A stretch of DNA of 13,348 bases from Methyloceanibacter sp. GTDB taxonomy: Bacteria; Pseudomonadota; Alphaproteobacteria; Rhizobiales; Methyloligellaceae. The DNA is taken from NCBI GenBank assembly GCA_016649675.1, contig JAENXG010000042.1:1-13348 (forward strand), read 5' to 3'. Both the position numbers and the translations under genes were made by a program. Positions within the stretch are counted from its first letter, which is position 1; every line of letters begins with the position of its first letter. The notes below the pieces were generated by a model. The model saw only the letters and a program-made list of their open reading frames with translations. It was not told where the DNA came from and did no database searches. Positions 1 through 8,485 of the stretch are shown here, in pieces.

Positions 1-408
1 CAGATGATCCACGGCGTGCTCAACATCAACGGCAAGGCAATCCCCAAGGTGCGCGTCGACGATTTCGTGGTGGCCGAGCCGTCGGGCCGGGAACGCCACA
101 CGCCGCGCTATATGGAGACGCTGCCGAACGGCGTGACCTATCCCGTGCTCGATCTCGTGCAGGATGGCTTCGGCGACAACACCGAGGTCTACAAGGTGCC
201 CGAAGGCGATTTCTTCATGATGGGCGACAACCGCGACAACTCCACCGACAGCCGCTTCCTGTCGGAGGTCGGTTTCGTGCCCTTCCAGAATCTGGTGGGC
301 AAGGCACAGATCATCTTCTTCTCCATCGACGAGAACTCGAGCTTCTGGGAATTCTGGCACTGGCCGACCAGTGTTCGCTGGTCGCGCATCTTGCAGGTGG
401 TGCGCTGA
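1..408 (+). CDS. lepB: Signal peptidase I, C-terminal part (5' end outside window)
   Basis: This is the last 135 codons of type I signal peptidase, the membrane-bound serine protease that removes signal peptides from exported proteins on the periplasmic face of the inner membrane. The reading frame is open from base 1. The conserved box GDNRDNSTDSR (near residues 75-85 of the fragment) is the family's C-terminal signature, and the preceding FFMMG fits. The catalytic Ser and Lys, and the N-terminal membrane anchors, lie before the window, so activity cannot be judged. The Trp-rich end (FWEFWHWP) resembles what I know of rhizobial LepB tails. It ends in TGA three bases before the GTG of rnc, which suggests one transcript. 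Identity is secure; only the 3' part is visible. Confidence 0.95.
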   Translation, partial: QMIHGVLNINGKAIPKVRVDDFVVAEPSGRERHTPRYMETLPNGVTYPVLDLVQDGFGDNTEVYKVPEGDFFMMGDNRDNSTDSRFLSEVGFVPFQNLVGKAQIIFFSIDENSSFWEFWHWPTSVRWSRILQVVR

Positions 409-411
409 GCC

Positions 412-1125
412 GTGCCCAAGCCGCGCAACACGGCGCTCGATCAGCTCTCGGCCCGGCTCGGGCACGCATTCTCCGATCCGGCGCTGCTCAAGCTTGCTCT
501 GACCCATTCGAGCGCGCGGGCGGGTGCCCGGCCCAACGAGGACAATGAGCGGCTCGAGTTTCTTGGCGACCGCGTGCTTGGGCTCGCCGTCGCCGAACTC
601 CTCGCCGACAGCTTTCCCAAGGCCCGCGAGGGCGAGCTTGCGCGCTGGTTCAATCACCTCGTGCGCGCCGAGACCTGCGCCGAGGTCGCGCAACAGTGGG
701 AGCTCGGCAACGTCATCACGATGAGCGGAGGCGAAGCCGGCAGCGGCGGCCGCCGTAAGAAGACCATCCTCGCCAATACCTGCGAGGCCTTGCTGGGCGC
801 CATCTTCGCCGATGGCGGCTACGAGCCGGCAAAGGCCGTCGTGCGCCGCTTCTGGGAACCGCAATTGAGCGCGCTCGAGCTTGCCGCACCTGATGCGAAG
901 TCGGTGCTGCAGGAATGGGCGCAAGGCAGGCGCCTGCCGCTGCCCCGCTATCTCGAGGTCGCCCGCGAAGGTCCCGACCACGCCCCGCGCTTTACGGCCG
1001 AGGTGCAGATCGATGGTGTCGCGCCTGAGCGCGGGCAGGGGGAGAACAAGCGCGCGGCGGAGCAGGCAGCAGCCCTCGCCATGCTCTTGCGCGAAGGGGT
1101 CTGGGAGGCGCCCGCCGATGTCTGA
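412..1125 (+). CDS. rnc: Ribonuclease III
   Basis: RNase III is a cytoplasmic, dimeric, Mg-dependent endonuclease that cuts double-stranded RNA, including rRNA precursors. The 237-residue product has the usual length. The signature NERLEFLGDRVL is at residues 45-56, giving metal ligands E46 and D53. The second acidic pair falls in ANTCEALLGA, where E125 matches E. coli E117 but the D114 position is Asn (N122, codon 775-777). A double-stranded RNA binding domain fills about residues 160-227 (the tail GENKRAAEQAAALAML is typical of it). I chose the GTG at 412 because it sits three bases after the lepB stop and the protein aligns from its first residues; an AGGTGG lies inside the lepB end. The stop overlaps the era start by 8 bases, the normal rnc-era arrangement. 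Confidence 0.95.
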   Translation: MPKPRNTALDQLSARLGHAFSDPALLKLALTHSSARAGARPNEDNERLEFLGDRVLGLAVAELLADSFPKAREGELARWFNHLVRAETCAEVAQQWELGNVITMSGGEAGSGGRRKKTILANTCEALLGAIFADGGYEPAKAVVRRFWEPQLSALELAAPDAKSVLQEWAQGRRLPLPRYLEVAREGPDHAPRFTAEVQIDGVAPERGQGENKRAAEQAAALAMLLREGVWEAPADV

Positions 1126-2035
1126 CGCCCCCGAGCTTCCCACCCGTTGCGGCTTCGTGGCGATCATCGGCGCGCCGAACAGCGGCAAGTCCACGCTGAC
1201 CAACGCGCTGGTCGGCGCCAAGGTCTCCATCGTCACCCATAAGGCGCAGACGACGCGCGGGCCGGTGCGCGGCATCGTGCTCGACGGCGCGAGCCAGATC
1301 ATCCTCGTCGACACGCCGGGCATCTTCCAGCCGAAGCGAAGGCTCGACCGCGCCATGTTTGCCTCTGCCTGGGATCGAGCGGGGGACGCCGACCTGGTGG
1401 TGCTGGTGATCGATGCTCAGCGCGGCCTCGATCGGAGCCTCGACCCTCTCCTTAAGCACCTGCCAGAGGTGAGGCGACCCATCATCGCCGTCCTCAACAA
1501 AATCGACCAGGTGGCAAAGCCCGAGCTGCTGCGCCTGGCAACCGACGTTGCGGCGATCAGACCCTTCGACCGCGTCTTCATGCTCTCGGCGCTGACCGGT
1601 GACGGCGTGGCCGACCTCAAAGCGTATCTCGCGGAAGCCGTGCCGCCGAGCCCCTGGCTTTTCCCCGAGGACCAGCTCACCGATGCTTCGCTCCGGCAGA
1701 CCGCCGCCGAGATCACCCGCGAGAAGCTGTTCTTGCGGCTGCACGAGGAACTTCCCTACACGCTTACCGTCGAGACCGCCGAGTGGAAGGAGCTGAAGGA
1801 CAAAAGCGTCCGCATCGAGCAGACCATCTTTGTGGAGCGCGAGAGCCAGCGGAAGATCGTGCTCGGCGCCAAGGGTCAGACCATCAAGGAGATCGGATCG
1901 GCCGCCCGCGTCGACATCGCCGAGATGGCAGGAGTGCCGGTGCATCTATTTCTCTTCGTCAAGGTCAGGGAGCGCTGGGGCGACGACCCCGAGCGCTACC
2001 GCGAGATGGGCCTCGATTATCCGAAGGACCGCTGA
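1118..2035 (+). CDS. era: GTPase Era
   Basis: Era is an essential GTPase that binds 16S rRNA near its 3' end and helps 30S subunit assembly. The 305-residue protein shows the complete G-domain series: GAPNSGKST at 18-26 (G1), TTRG at 45-48 (G2), DTPG at 65-68 (G3), NKID at 127-130 (G4) and SAL at 157-159 (G5). It ends with a KH RNA-binding domain containing GAKGQTIKEIG at 250-260. The frame is open further upstream (to 881), but those residues run inside rnc and match nothing in Era. I took the ATG at 1118 because MSDAPELPTRCGFVAIIG is the expected N-terminus and GGGAGG lies 9 bases before it. It overlaps rnc by 8 bases, which suggests translational coupling. No feature looks abnormal. Confidence 0.97.
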   Translation: MSDAPELPTRCGFVAIIGAPNSGKSTLTNALVGAKVSIVTHKAQTTRGPVRGIVLDGASQIILVDTPGIFQPKRRLDRAMFASAWDRAGDADLVVLVIDAQRGLDRSLDPLLKHLPEVRRPIIAVLNKIDQVAKPELLRLATDVAAIRPFDRVFMLSALTGDGVADLKAYLAEAVPPSPWLFPEDQLTDASLRQTAAEITREKLFLRLHEELPYTLTVETAEWKELKDKSVRIEQTIFVERESQRKIVLGAKGQTIKEIGSAARVDIAEMAGVPVHLFLFVKVRERWGDDPERYREMGLDYPKDR

Positions 2036-2059
2036 CCGGGCCGCCAAACCTGGCTCATT

Positions 2060-2075
2060 TGGTGGAACTCCACCA
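2060..2075 (+). repeat. Small hairpin after era
   Basis: TGGTGG-aact-CCACCA forms a 6-bp stem with a 4-base loop, 25 bases after the era stop. No T-run follows, so it is not a convincing intrinsic terminator. It could stabilise the 3' end of the lepB-rnc-era message, or be chance in GC-rich DNA. Confidence 0.3.
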
Positions 2076-2125
2076 CGCCCGCAACGTTGACCCCTTGAGT
2101 GATCGACAACAAGGAGGTCAGCCCC

Positions 2126-2443
2126 ATGAAGTCTGCATTACCCGTTTTGGCCGCGACCGCCATGCTCTTTGCAGCGAGCGCCGTCCAGGCCGCTGAGCCG
2201 GCCGGCGCGGCCGGCGCTACAAGCAGCGCCCCTGCACCCGTCCAGAGTTTTCACGCGAGCCCGGGCACGTCGGGCACGAACAGTCCGTCGAGCTTCGGCG
2301 CGAAGCCCGGGGCTCCGGGATCGTCCACGTATGATCCGAACGCAGCCCTTCCTTCCATGGACAATCAGGGCTCGGCCCTCAGTCCCAACCCGGGAACGTC
2401 TGCGACGGGCATCAACACCCCGAGCACGAAAAACGGGGGCTGA
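2126..2443 (+). CDS. Small secreted Pro/Gly/Ser-rich protein, copy 1 (unknown family)
   Basis: I do not recognise a named family. The product is 105 residues: a signal peptide (MKS, hydrophobic core LPVLAATAMLFAA, cleavage after AVQA at about residue 22) and a mature part of about 83 residues dominated by Ser, Pro, Gly, Ala and Thr, probably disordered. The C-terminal block containing TYDPNAALPSMDNQGSAL and ending NTPSTKNGG is nearly repeated in the neighbouring copy, so that part is under constraint. I chose the ATG at 2126 because AAGGAGG lies 8 bases before it and the signal peptide begins there; the frame is open from 2099 but lacks such support. There are no cysteines, so there is no lipoprotein anchor. 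It stands between era and recO, neighbours elsewhere, and has its own terminator downstream, so it is probably an independently expressed insertion. Confidence 0.8.
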   Translation: MKSALPVLAATAMLFAASAVQAAEPAGAAGATSSAPAPVQSFHASPGTSGTNSPSSFGAKPGAPGSSTYDPNAALPSMDNQGSALSPNPGTSATGINTPSTKNGG

Positions 2444-2479
2444 GACTCGCGCAAGTTTTTGCATCGTTGGATGTGGTGG

Positions 2480-2513
2480 AAGGCCCGGGGCTTCGACCCG
2501 GGCCTTTCGTTTG
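2480..2513 (+). terminator. Intrinsic terminator of small secreted gene copy 1
   Basis: AAGGCCCGGG (2480-2489) and CCCGGGCCTT (2497-2506) form a perfect 10-bp stem with a 7-base loop, followed by a short T-containing stretch (TCGTTTG). It lies 36 bases after the stop of copy 1 and separates it from copy 2, so the two copies are probably transcribed independently. Confidence 0.75.
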
Positions 2514-2627
2514 CCTGAGGCTTGCGCAGGACGGCAGCCAAGGGCCAAGCGTCGCACCCTCGCTTAGACGCGAAACTTCCGTTGCAGGGCTGACGTTGAG
2601 CCGCATCCGACAACAGGAGTTAGCGTC

Positions 2628-3039
2628 ATGAAGTCCATATTCCCAGTTCTAGCCGCGTCGGCTTTGGTCTTCTGTGCAAGCACCGCGGAGGCCGCGAGGC
2701 CAATGAGCCACTTCGACTCGATGAGCCACGGCAACTCAGTCATCGTCCCTGCTCAGCCACTTGGGACTGTGTCCCCACCTACGGTGAACCCGGGGGCGCT
2801 CGATCTTCCCACGCAAAGTTTAGGGTCACCTCCCGTCAACCCGGGGGCGATCGGCGTCACCAACCCGGGGGCGATCGGTATGCCCAATGCCCAGAGCTTC
2901 GCCGGGTGCGCCCGGGTCACCCACCTATGACCCGAACGCGGCGCTCCCCTCGTTGGACAACCAGGGCTCAGCCCTTGGCCCAACCCCCGGCACCTCCGGC
3001 GCAGGCTTCAATACCCCGAGCACGAATAGCGGAGGCTAA
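2628..3039 (+). pseudogene. Small secreted Pro/Gly-rich protein, copy 2, frameshifted
   Basis: This is a paralogue of the gene at 2126. It begins with a matching signal peptide (MKSIFPVLAASALVFCASTAEA, cut after AEA) and has AGGAG 8 bases before the ATG. The open frame runs 100 codons to a TGA at 2928-2930. The conserved C-terminal block is present but in the +1 frame: from 2902 it reads PGAPGSPTYDPNAALPSLD and continues to NTPSTNSGG with a stop at 3037-3039. In copy 1 nine bases (Gly-Ala-Lys) stand between the Phe codon and the PGAPGS codons; here there is one base, so 8 bases seem to be lost around 2901. The middle is longer than in copy 1 and contains three NPGA repeats. The lone Cys in LVFCAS does not form a lipobox. 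The gene may be dead, the truncated 100-residue product may still be secreted, or the shift may be an assembly error. Confidence 0.65.
2787..2873 (+). repeat. Three copies of a 12-bp NPGA-coding repeat
   Basis: AACCCGGGGGCG occurs exactly at 2787-2798, 2838-2849 and 2862-2873. The last two extend to a 17-bp identity (through GATCGG) with a 24-base period. They encode NPGAL, NPGAI and NPGAI inside copy 2 and are absent from copy 1, so the array expanded after the duplication or was lost from copy 1. Confidence 0.85.
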
Positions 3040-3077
3040 GGCATCCGCGCCTCGCTTCGCCGACAGGAAGCCGCCCA

Positions 3078-3111
3078 TAGAGTCCTTGAGCCGATGCTCG
3101 TTTGGACTCTA
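3078..3111 (+). promoter_or_regulatory. Nested hairpin immediately before recO
   Basis: TAGAGTCC (3078-3085) pairs with GGACTCTA (3104-3111), 8 bp, and within the loop GAGC (3088-3091) pairs with GCTC (3096-3099) around CGAT. The last base of the outer arm is the first base of AGGG (3111-3114), the likely recO ribosome binding site 6 bases before the ATG. Folding would press on ribosome access. It could equally be the 3' end of the upstream small-gene transcript, although no T-run follows. Confidence 0.45.
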
Positions 3112-3120
3112 GGGTAGTCG

Positions 3121-3852
3121 ATGGATTGGACCGACGAAGGACTCGTGCTTTCAACCAAGCCGCTCGGCGAGGCCAACATGGTCGCCGAGCTTCTCACCTT
3201 CGCCCATGGACGCCATCTCGGGCTCGTGCGGGGAGGGCGCTCGCGCCGCATGCGCCCTCTGCTCCAGCCCGGCAATCTCCTTCGCGTCACCTGGCGCGCG
3301 CGGCTCTCGGAGCATCTCGGCGGCTTCAATGTCGAGCTGATGGAGGCCCACGGCGCGCGCGTGCTCGACGATGCGCGGGCGCTTGCCGCCATCTTCTCGC
3401 TTGGCGGCCTGGCGCGGCTCTTGCCCGAGCGCGACCCGCATCCGGAGCTCTACGCGGCGGCGCTTGAGGTGCTGCGGTCCTTCGGCGAGGCCGACGCGTG
3501 GCCGGCGCAACTCGTCCGCTGGGAGCTTCAGCTCTTGCAGGAACTTGGCTTCGGTCTCGATCTCAGCCAATGCGCGGCGACCGGCGTCAACCAGGATCTC
3601 ATCTATGTGTCGCCCCGCTCAGGCCGTGCCGTGTCGCGGGATGCAGGCAAGCCCTATTGCAGCAAGCTCCTCAAGCTGCCCGCCTTCCTGCTCGATGACA
3701 CGGCGCCGATAGGCCAAGGCGATATCGAAGCGGGCTTCGTCCTGGTCGGGCATTTTCTCGAACGAGATGTGCTCGAGCCTCACGGCCTTGCCATGCCGCA
3801 AGCGCGCGAGCGCTTGATCGGCCTTCTCGCCCGCGCGCCGCGCGCCGCTTAG
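3121..3852 (+). CDS. recO: DNA repair protein RecO
   Basis: RecO works with RecR (and RecF) to load RecA onto single-stranded DNA coated with SSB during gap and break repair. The 243-residue product starts MDWTDEGLVLSTKPLGEANMV, the expected N-terminal OB-fold strand and loop, with RGGRSRRMRPLLQPGNLL at about 38-55 as the characteristic basic stretch. The C-terminal half contains ELGFGLDLSQCAATG and YVSPRSGRAVS, typical of alphaproteobacterial RecO. It has no CxxC zinc pairs. The ATG at 3121 matches the family start and has AGGG 6 bases before it. recO commonly follows era in this group; here about 1.1 kb of small secreted genes intervenes, with a hairpin directly upstream, so it probably has its own promoter or depends on read-through. 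Confidence 0.93.
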   Translation: MDWTDEGLVLSTKPLGEANMVAELLTFAHGRHLGLVRGGRSRRMRPLLQPGNLLRVTWRARLSEHLGGFNVELMEAHGARVLDDARALAAIFSLGGLARLLPERDPHPELYAAALEVLRSFGEADAWPAQLVRWELQLLQELGFGLDLSQCAATGVNQDLIYVSPRSGRAVSRDAGKPYCSKLLKLPAFLLDDTAPIGQGDIEAGFVLVGHFLERDVLEPHGLAMPQARERLIGLLARAPRAA

Positions 3853-3925
3853 AGCACTTTTGGCACCGCCTAGGCAGCAGACCAGCTGAGCGATACCATC
3901 GCGCCCGTCCTGGTGAGGGCCACGC

Positions 3926-4564
3926 ATGTCACCGATGTCTGCCGCGCCGCTGCTTCTCGGACTGGGCGCAATCGTTCTCGCGCAGTCTGTTGGTATCGCG
4001 CCTGCGCAGGCGCAGCAGTTCGACGTTCCGGCCAGCGCAAGATCGGCGATCGTCGACCAGACCAATGCCTATCGGCAGGAGAAGGGCCTTGCGCCCTTAA
4101 GCGAGAGCGCCGGCGCCAATCACGAAGCGCAGGCTTACGCCAACTATCTCGCGGAGACCAAAAAGACTGGGCACAGCGCCGATGGACAAGGCCCGTTCCA
4201 GCGGCTTCGGGCCGCTGGCGTCAAGTTCTGCAAGTTCCGGGGAGAGAATTGGCACGAGTCCTGGACGCGACCCAACCGGGCCTCTCCCGACGCAGCCATG
4301 GCAGCAGCCATGCGCTTCTGGAAGCATTCTCCCGGGCATGAGCGCGCTCTCCGATCGGCATCCACGGAGATCGGCGTGGGCGTCGCCGGGTGGAAACACG
4401 GCAATCAGTGGTACTACCAGGAGATCCAGGTGTTCATCGACACCTCGTGCCTCAAAGGCGCCAAGCCCGCTTCCAGCGTTTCCGTCAAGGGCGATGGCGG
4501 GGACGGGGACATCGAAGACCCGATTCCCTCTCTCCCCGACCGAAATCCAGGACGGCTCCCTTGA
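3926..4564 (+). CDS. Secreted CAP-domain (SCP-like) protein
   Basis: This is a 212-residue exported protein with a CAP (SCP/PR-1) domain. A signal peptide covers about residues 1-29 (hydrophobic LLLGLGAIVLA, cleavage after AQA). The CAP domain runs about 40-172: NAYRQEKGLAPL, then HEAQAYANYLAE, TGHSADG with H83, RGENWHES with E107, FWKHSPGHERAL with H138, STEIGVG with E148 and WYYQEIQVF. H83, E107, E148 and H138 are candidates for the conserved cavity residues. C102 and C175 could form a disulfide. After the domain comes an acidic Gly/Asp stretch (residues 189-198) and a tail containing LPDRNP. Bacterial CAP proteins have no agreed single activity, so I give no function beyond the domain. I took the ATG at 3926 (GAGG 7 bases upstream); the ATG at 3935 is an alternative. 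Confidence 0.85.
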   Translation: MSPMSAAPLLLGLGAIVLAQSVGIAPAQAQQFDVPASARSAIVDQTNAYRQEKGLAPLSESAGANHEAQAYANYLAETKKTGHSADGQGPFQRLRAAGVKFCKFRGENWHESWTRPNRASPDAAMAAAMRFWKHSPGHERALRSASTEIGVGVAGWKHGNQWYYQEIQVFIDTSCLKGAKPASSVSVKGDGGDGDIEDPIPSLPDRNPGRLP

Positions 4565-4595
4565 GCGCGCCTCCCCGATGCGCTAAGCGCGGGTC

Positions 4596-6848
<2,253 letters not shown>

Positions 6849-6851
6849 GTC

Positions 6852-7637
6852 TTATCTTCTCGTTTCCGGCGTCTCGCAGCTCTGGCACGCGGGCGTCTCT
6901 GACGCAGTCCTCACCCAGCCCTTCGAGGTGAGGCTCTCCTGCGGCTGGAACCGATTCTTGTAGCGCATCTTGCGCGAGCCCTCGATCCAATAGCCGAGAT
7001 AGACGAAGGGATAGCCTTGGGCTCTAGCGAACTCGACATGGTCGAGGATCATATAGGTGCCGAGGCTACGCGCGGGCTGGTCCGGATCGTAGAAGCTGTA
7101 CACCATGGAGACGCCGTCGCTCAGGCGGTCGCACAGTGACACCGCGATGAGCGGCGAGCTGCCGTCGCCTTCAGGGTCCGGCTTCACCCGGTACTCGGTG
7201 ACGAAAGTCTCGACCACGCTGTCCTCGACCATCAGCGAATAATCGAGCACCGACATCTCGGCCATGCCGCCGTCGGCGTGGCGCGCGTCGATATAGGAGC
7301 GGAACAGCTTATATTGCTCGGAGCTTGGCGCCGGCGGCACCCGGGTGGCGATGAGGTCGCGATTGGCGCGGGCAATCCTTCTCAGCGATCGGCGCGGGCG
7401 GAACTGATCGACCAGGATGCGCACCGGCACGCAGGCCGAGCAGGCATCGCAATAAGGCATATAGGCGATGTTTTGGCTGCGCCGGAACCCGCCCTTCAAC
7501 AAATTGTCGACGAGGAAGCGCGGCTTGTCGCGGGTGAGATGGGTGAACAGCTTCCGCTCGAGCCGGCCGGGGAGGTAGGGACAGGGCTGCGGCGCGGTGA
7601 TGTAGAATTCGGGAAAGTTGCTCTTGTGCTCTGTCAC
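6852..7637 (-). CDS. bpt: Aspartate/glutamate leucyltransferase (arginyl-tRNA-protein transferase family)
   Basis: Bpt transfers leucine from Leu-tRNA to N-terminal Asp or Glu of proteins, marking them for the ClpS-ClpAP N-degron pathway; it is the bacterial relative of eukaryotic ATE1. From the GTG at 7637 the product has 261 residues. It starts VTEHKSNFPEFYITAPQPC, and residues 16-24 (PQPCPYLPG) and YMPYCDACSACVPVRI (60-75) carry the family's conserved Cys (C19, C63, C66, C69). The C-terminal acyltransferase-fold half includes a YLGYWIEGSRKMRYKNRF block. The frame extends 14 codons upstream to a TTG at 7679, but homologues begin at MTxH and there is no ribosome binding site at either start, so the start is set by family comparison. 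The RDD gene lies upstream on the same strand. Confidence 0.9.
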   Translation of the reverse strand: MTEHKSNFPEFYITAPQPCPYLPGRLERKLFTHLTRDKPRFLVDNLLKGGFRRSQNIAYMPYCDACSACVPVRILVDQFRPRRSLRRIARANRDLIATRVPPAPSSEQYKLFRSYIDARHADGGMAEMSVLDYSLMVEDSVVETFVTEYRVKPDPEGDGSSPLIAVSLCDRLSDGVSMVYSFYDPDQPARSLGTYMILDHVEFARAQGYPFVYLGYWIEGSRKMRYKNRFQPQESLTSKGWVRTASETPACQSCETPETRR

Positions 7638-7772
7638 GTTGTGCCGACCGGAGACGAATCTGAACCACTCTGCCGGCAAGCTTAGTGGATCGAGGCCCAG
7701 CAGCGCAATCGAGGAAGGGAGCCCAAAAACGCCTGAATGAATGCCCCACGGCGCCTTTCTTGGGCCAGAATC

Positions 7773-8267
7773 CTAGACCCGGTCGATTACCACGACGCCC
7801 GCCAGAATGTCATGCAGGCAGCGCTTGCGCGGGTCGAACAAGGCCCACAACAGGATCGGGCAGAAGATCACAAACGAAAACCAGAAGAGAAGGGCATGAA
7901 AGGCCGCGATCAGCGGCGTGACCCTGCCGCCGAACCACATGCGCACCTCGAGCTCCATCATCCTCTGACCGATGGTGGCGGAATTCGGCCCGCCGATGGT
8001 GAGCGCGTTATAGCCGAGGCCCACGGCGGGGAACACCAGGCCGAACAGGAGCCAGGCGAGGCCGAGGGTGAGGATCCCGAGCAGGCCGACGACAACATAG
8101 GCGACCGCCGTTAGCACCAGGATGATGATGGCGTCGACGATGAAGGCGACGATGCGCTTGCGGATCACGCTTTGGAACAGGCGCGGCTGCGTCACCGGAT
8201 CGTAGACGTTCGGCTGCTCGCTGTAATCCGTACTCGAACGCGGCGGAAGCGTCTGCTGCTGGGTCAT
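7773..8267 (-). CDS. RDD-family inner-membrane protein
   Basis: This is a 164-residue membrane protein with an RDD domain. The N-terminal 30 residues are polar and Pro/Gln-rich. RKRIVAFIVDAI at about 36-47 contains the motif Arg and Asp (R38, D45), and DPRKRCLHDILAG at 145-157 holds the second Asp cluster. Hydrophobic segments lie at about 41-62, 63-84 and 119-143. RDD proteins are widespread and poorly understood; some have been linked to ion transport, so no specific function is assigned. The ATG at 8267 has GGAG (complement of 8273-8276) 5 bases upstream. The stop is 135 bases before the bpt GTG on the same strand, so co-transcription is possible. An RDD gene beside bpt and hemB is, as far as I know, common in Hyphomicrobiales. 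Confidence 0.85.
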   Translation of the reverse strand: MTQQQTLPPRSSTDYSEQPNVYDPVTQPRLFQSVIRKRIVAFIVDAIIILVLTAVAYVVVGLLGILTLGLAWLLFGLVFPAVGLGYNALTIGGPNSATIGQRMMELEVRMWFGGRVTPLIAAFHALLFWFSFVIFCPILLWALFDPRKRCLHDILAGVVVIDRV

Positions 8268-8485
8268 CTCGTCTCCAATCCCGTGGCCAGGGGCAAATCT
8301 CGCGTCCTAGGTGGTGATTGCCGCGCGGCCAAACAAGCTCCGGCCTCAGGGCCAAGATATCTGGAGACCGGGCTCGTACCAGAGAGGGCGGTTGCGGCGA
8401 TGAGCGCACAGGTTGCCGAGCCCTGGCCAACCCGTTAAGGATTTTTGACTGGATGCGGGCGAGGCCAGGCTAACGGGGACCATCG
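8268..8485. other. Divergent intergenic region
   Basis: These 218 bases separate the starts of the RDD gene (- strand) and the ConA-like gene (+ strand), so they must hold promoters for both. A short AT-rich stretch GTTAAGGATTTTTGAC at 8434-8449 is the only conspicuous element. I see no convincing -35/-10 pair with proper spacing and no RNA gene. Confidence 0.4.

Noticed and set aside
992..1945. Open frame of about 317 codons on the - strand opposite rnc and era
   Set aside because: Antisense shadow of two firmly identified genes; no motif, and it spans both genes.
2670..2680. Lipoprotein signal in small secreted copy 2 (LVFCAS)
   Set aside because: Phe immediately before Cys is not tolerated in the lipobox, and an ordinary signal peptidase I site (AEA) follows.
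2906..3112. Short + strand open frame overlapping the tail of small secreted copy 2
   Set aside because: It is in a third frame, neither the signal-peptide frame nor the frame of the conserved tail; the product is Arg/Pro-rich noise.
7690..7770. Terminator on the - strand between the RDD gene and bpt
   Set aside because: A run of five T follows only a 4-bp stem with a 16-base loop, too weak to call.
8445..8474. TTGACT followed by GCTAAC as a promoter for the ConA-like gene
   Set aside because: Transcription would begin at or after the ribosome binding site at 8475-8479, so the signals cannot work together; the -10 is also poor.
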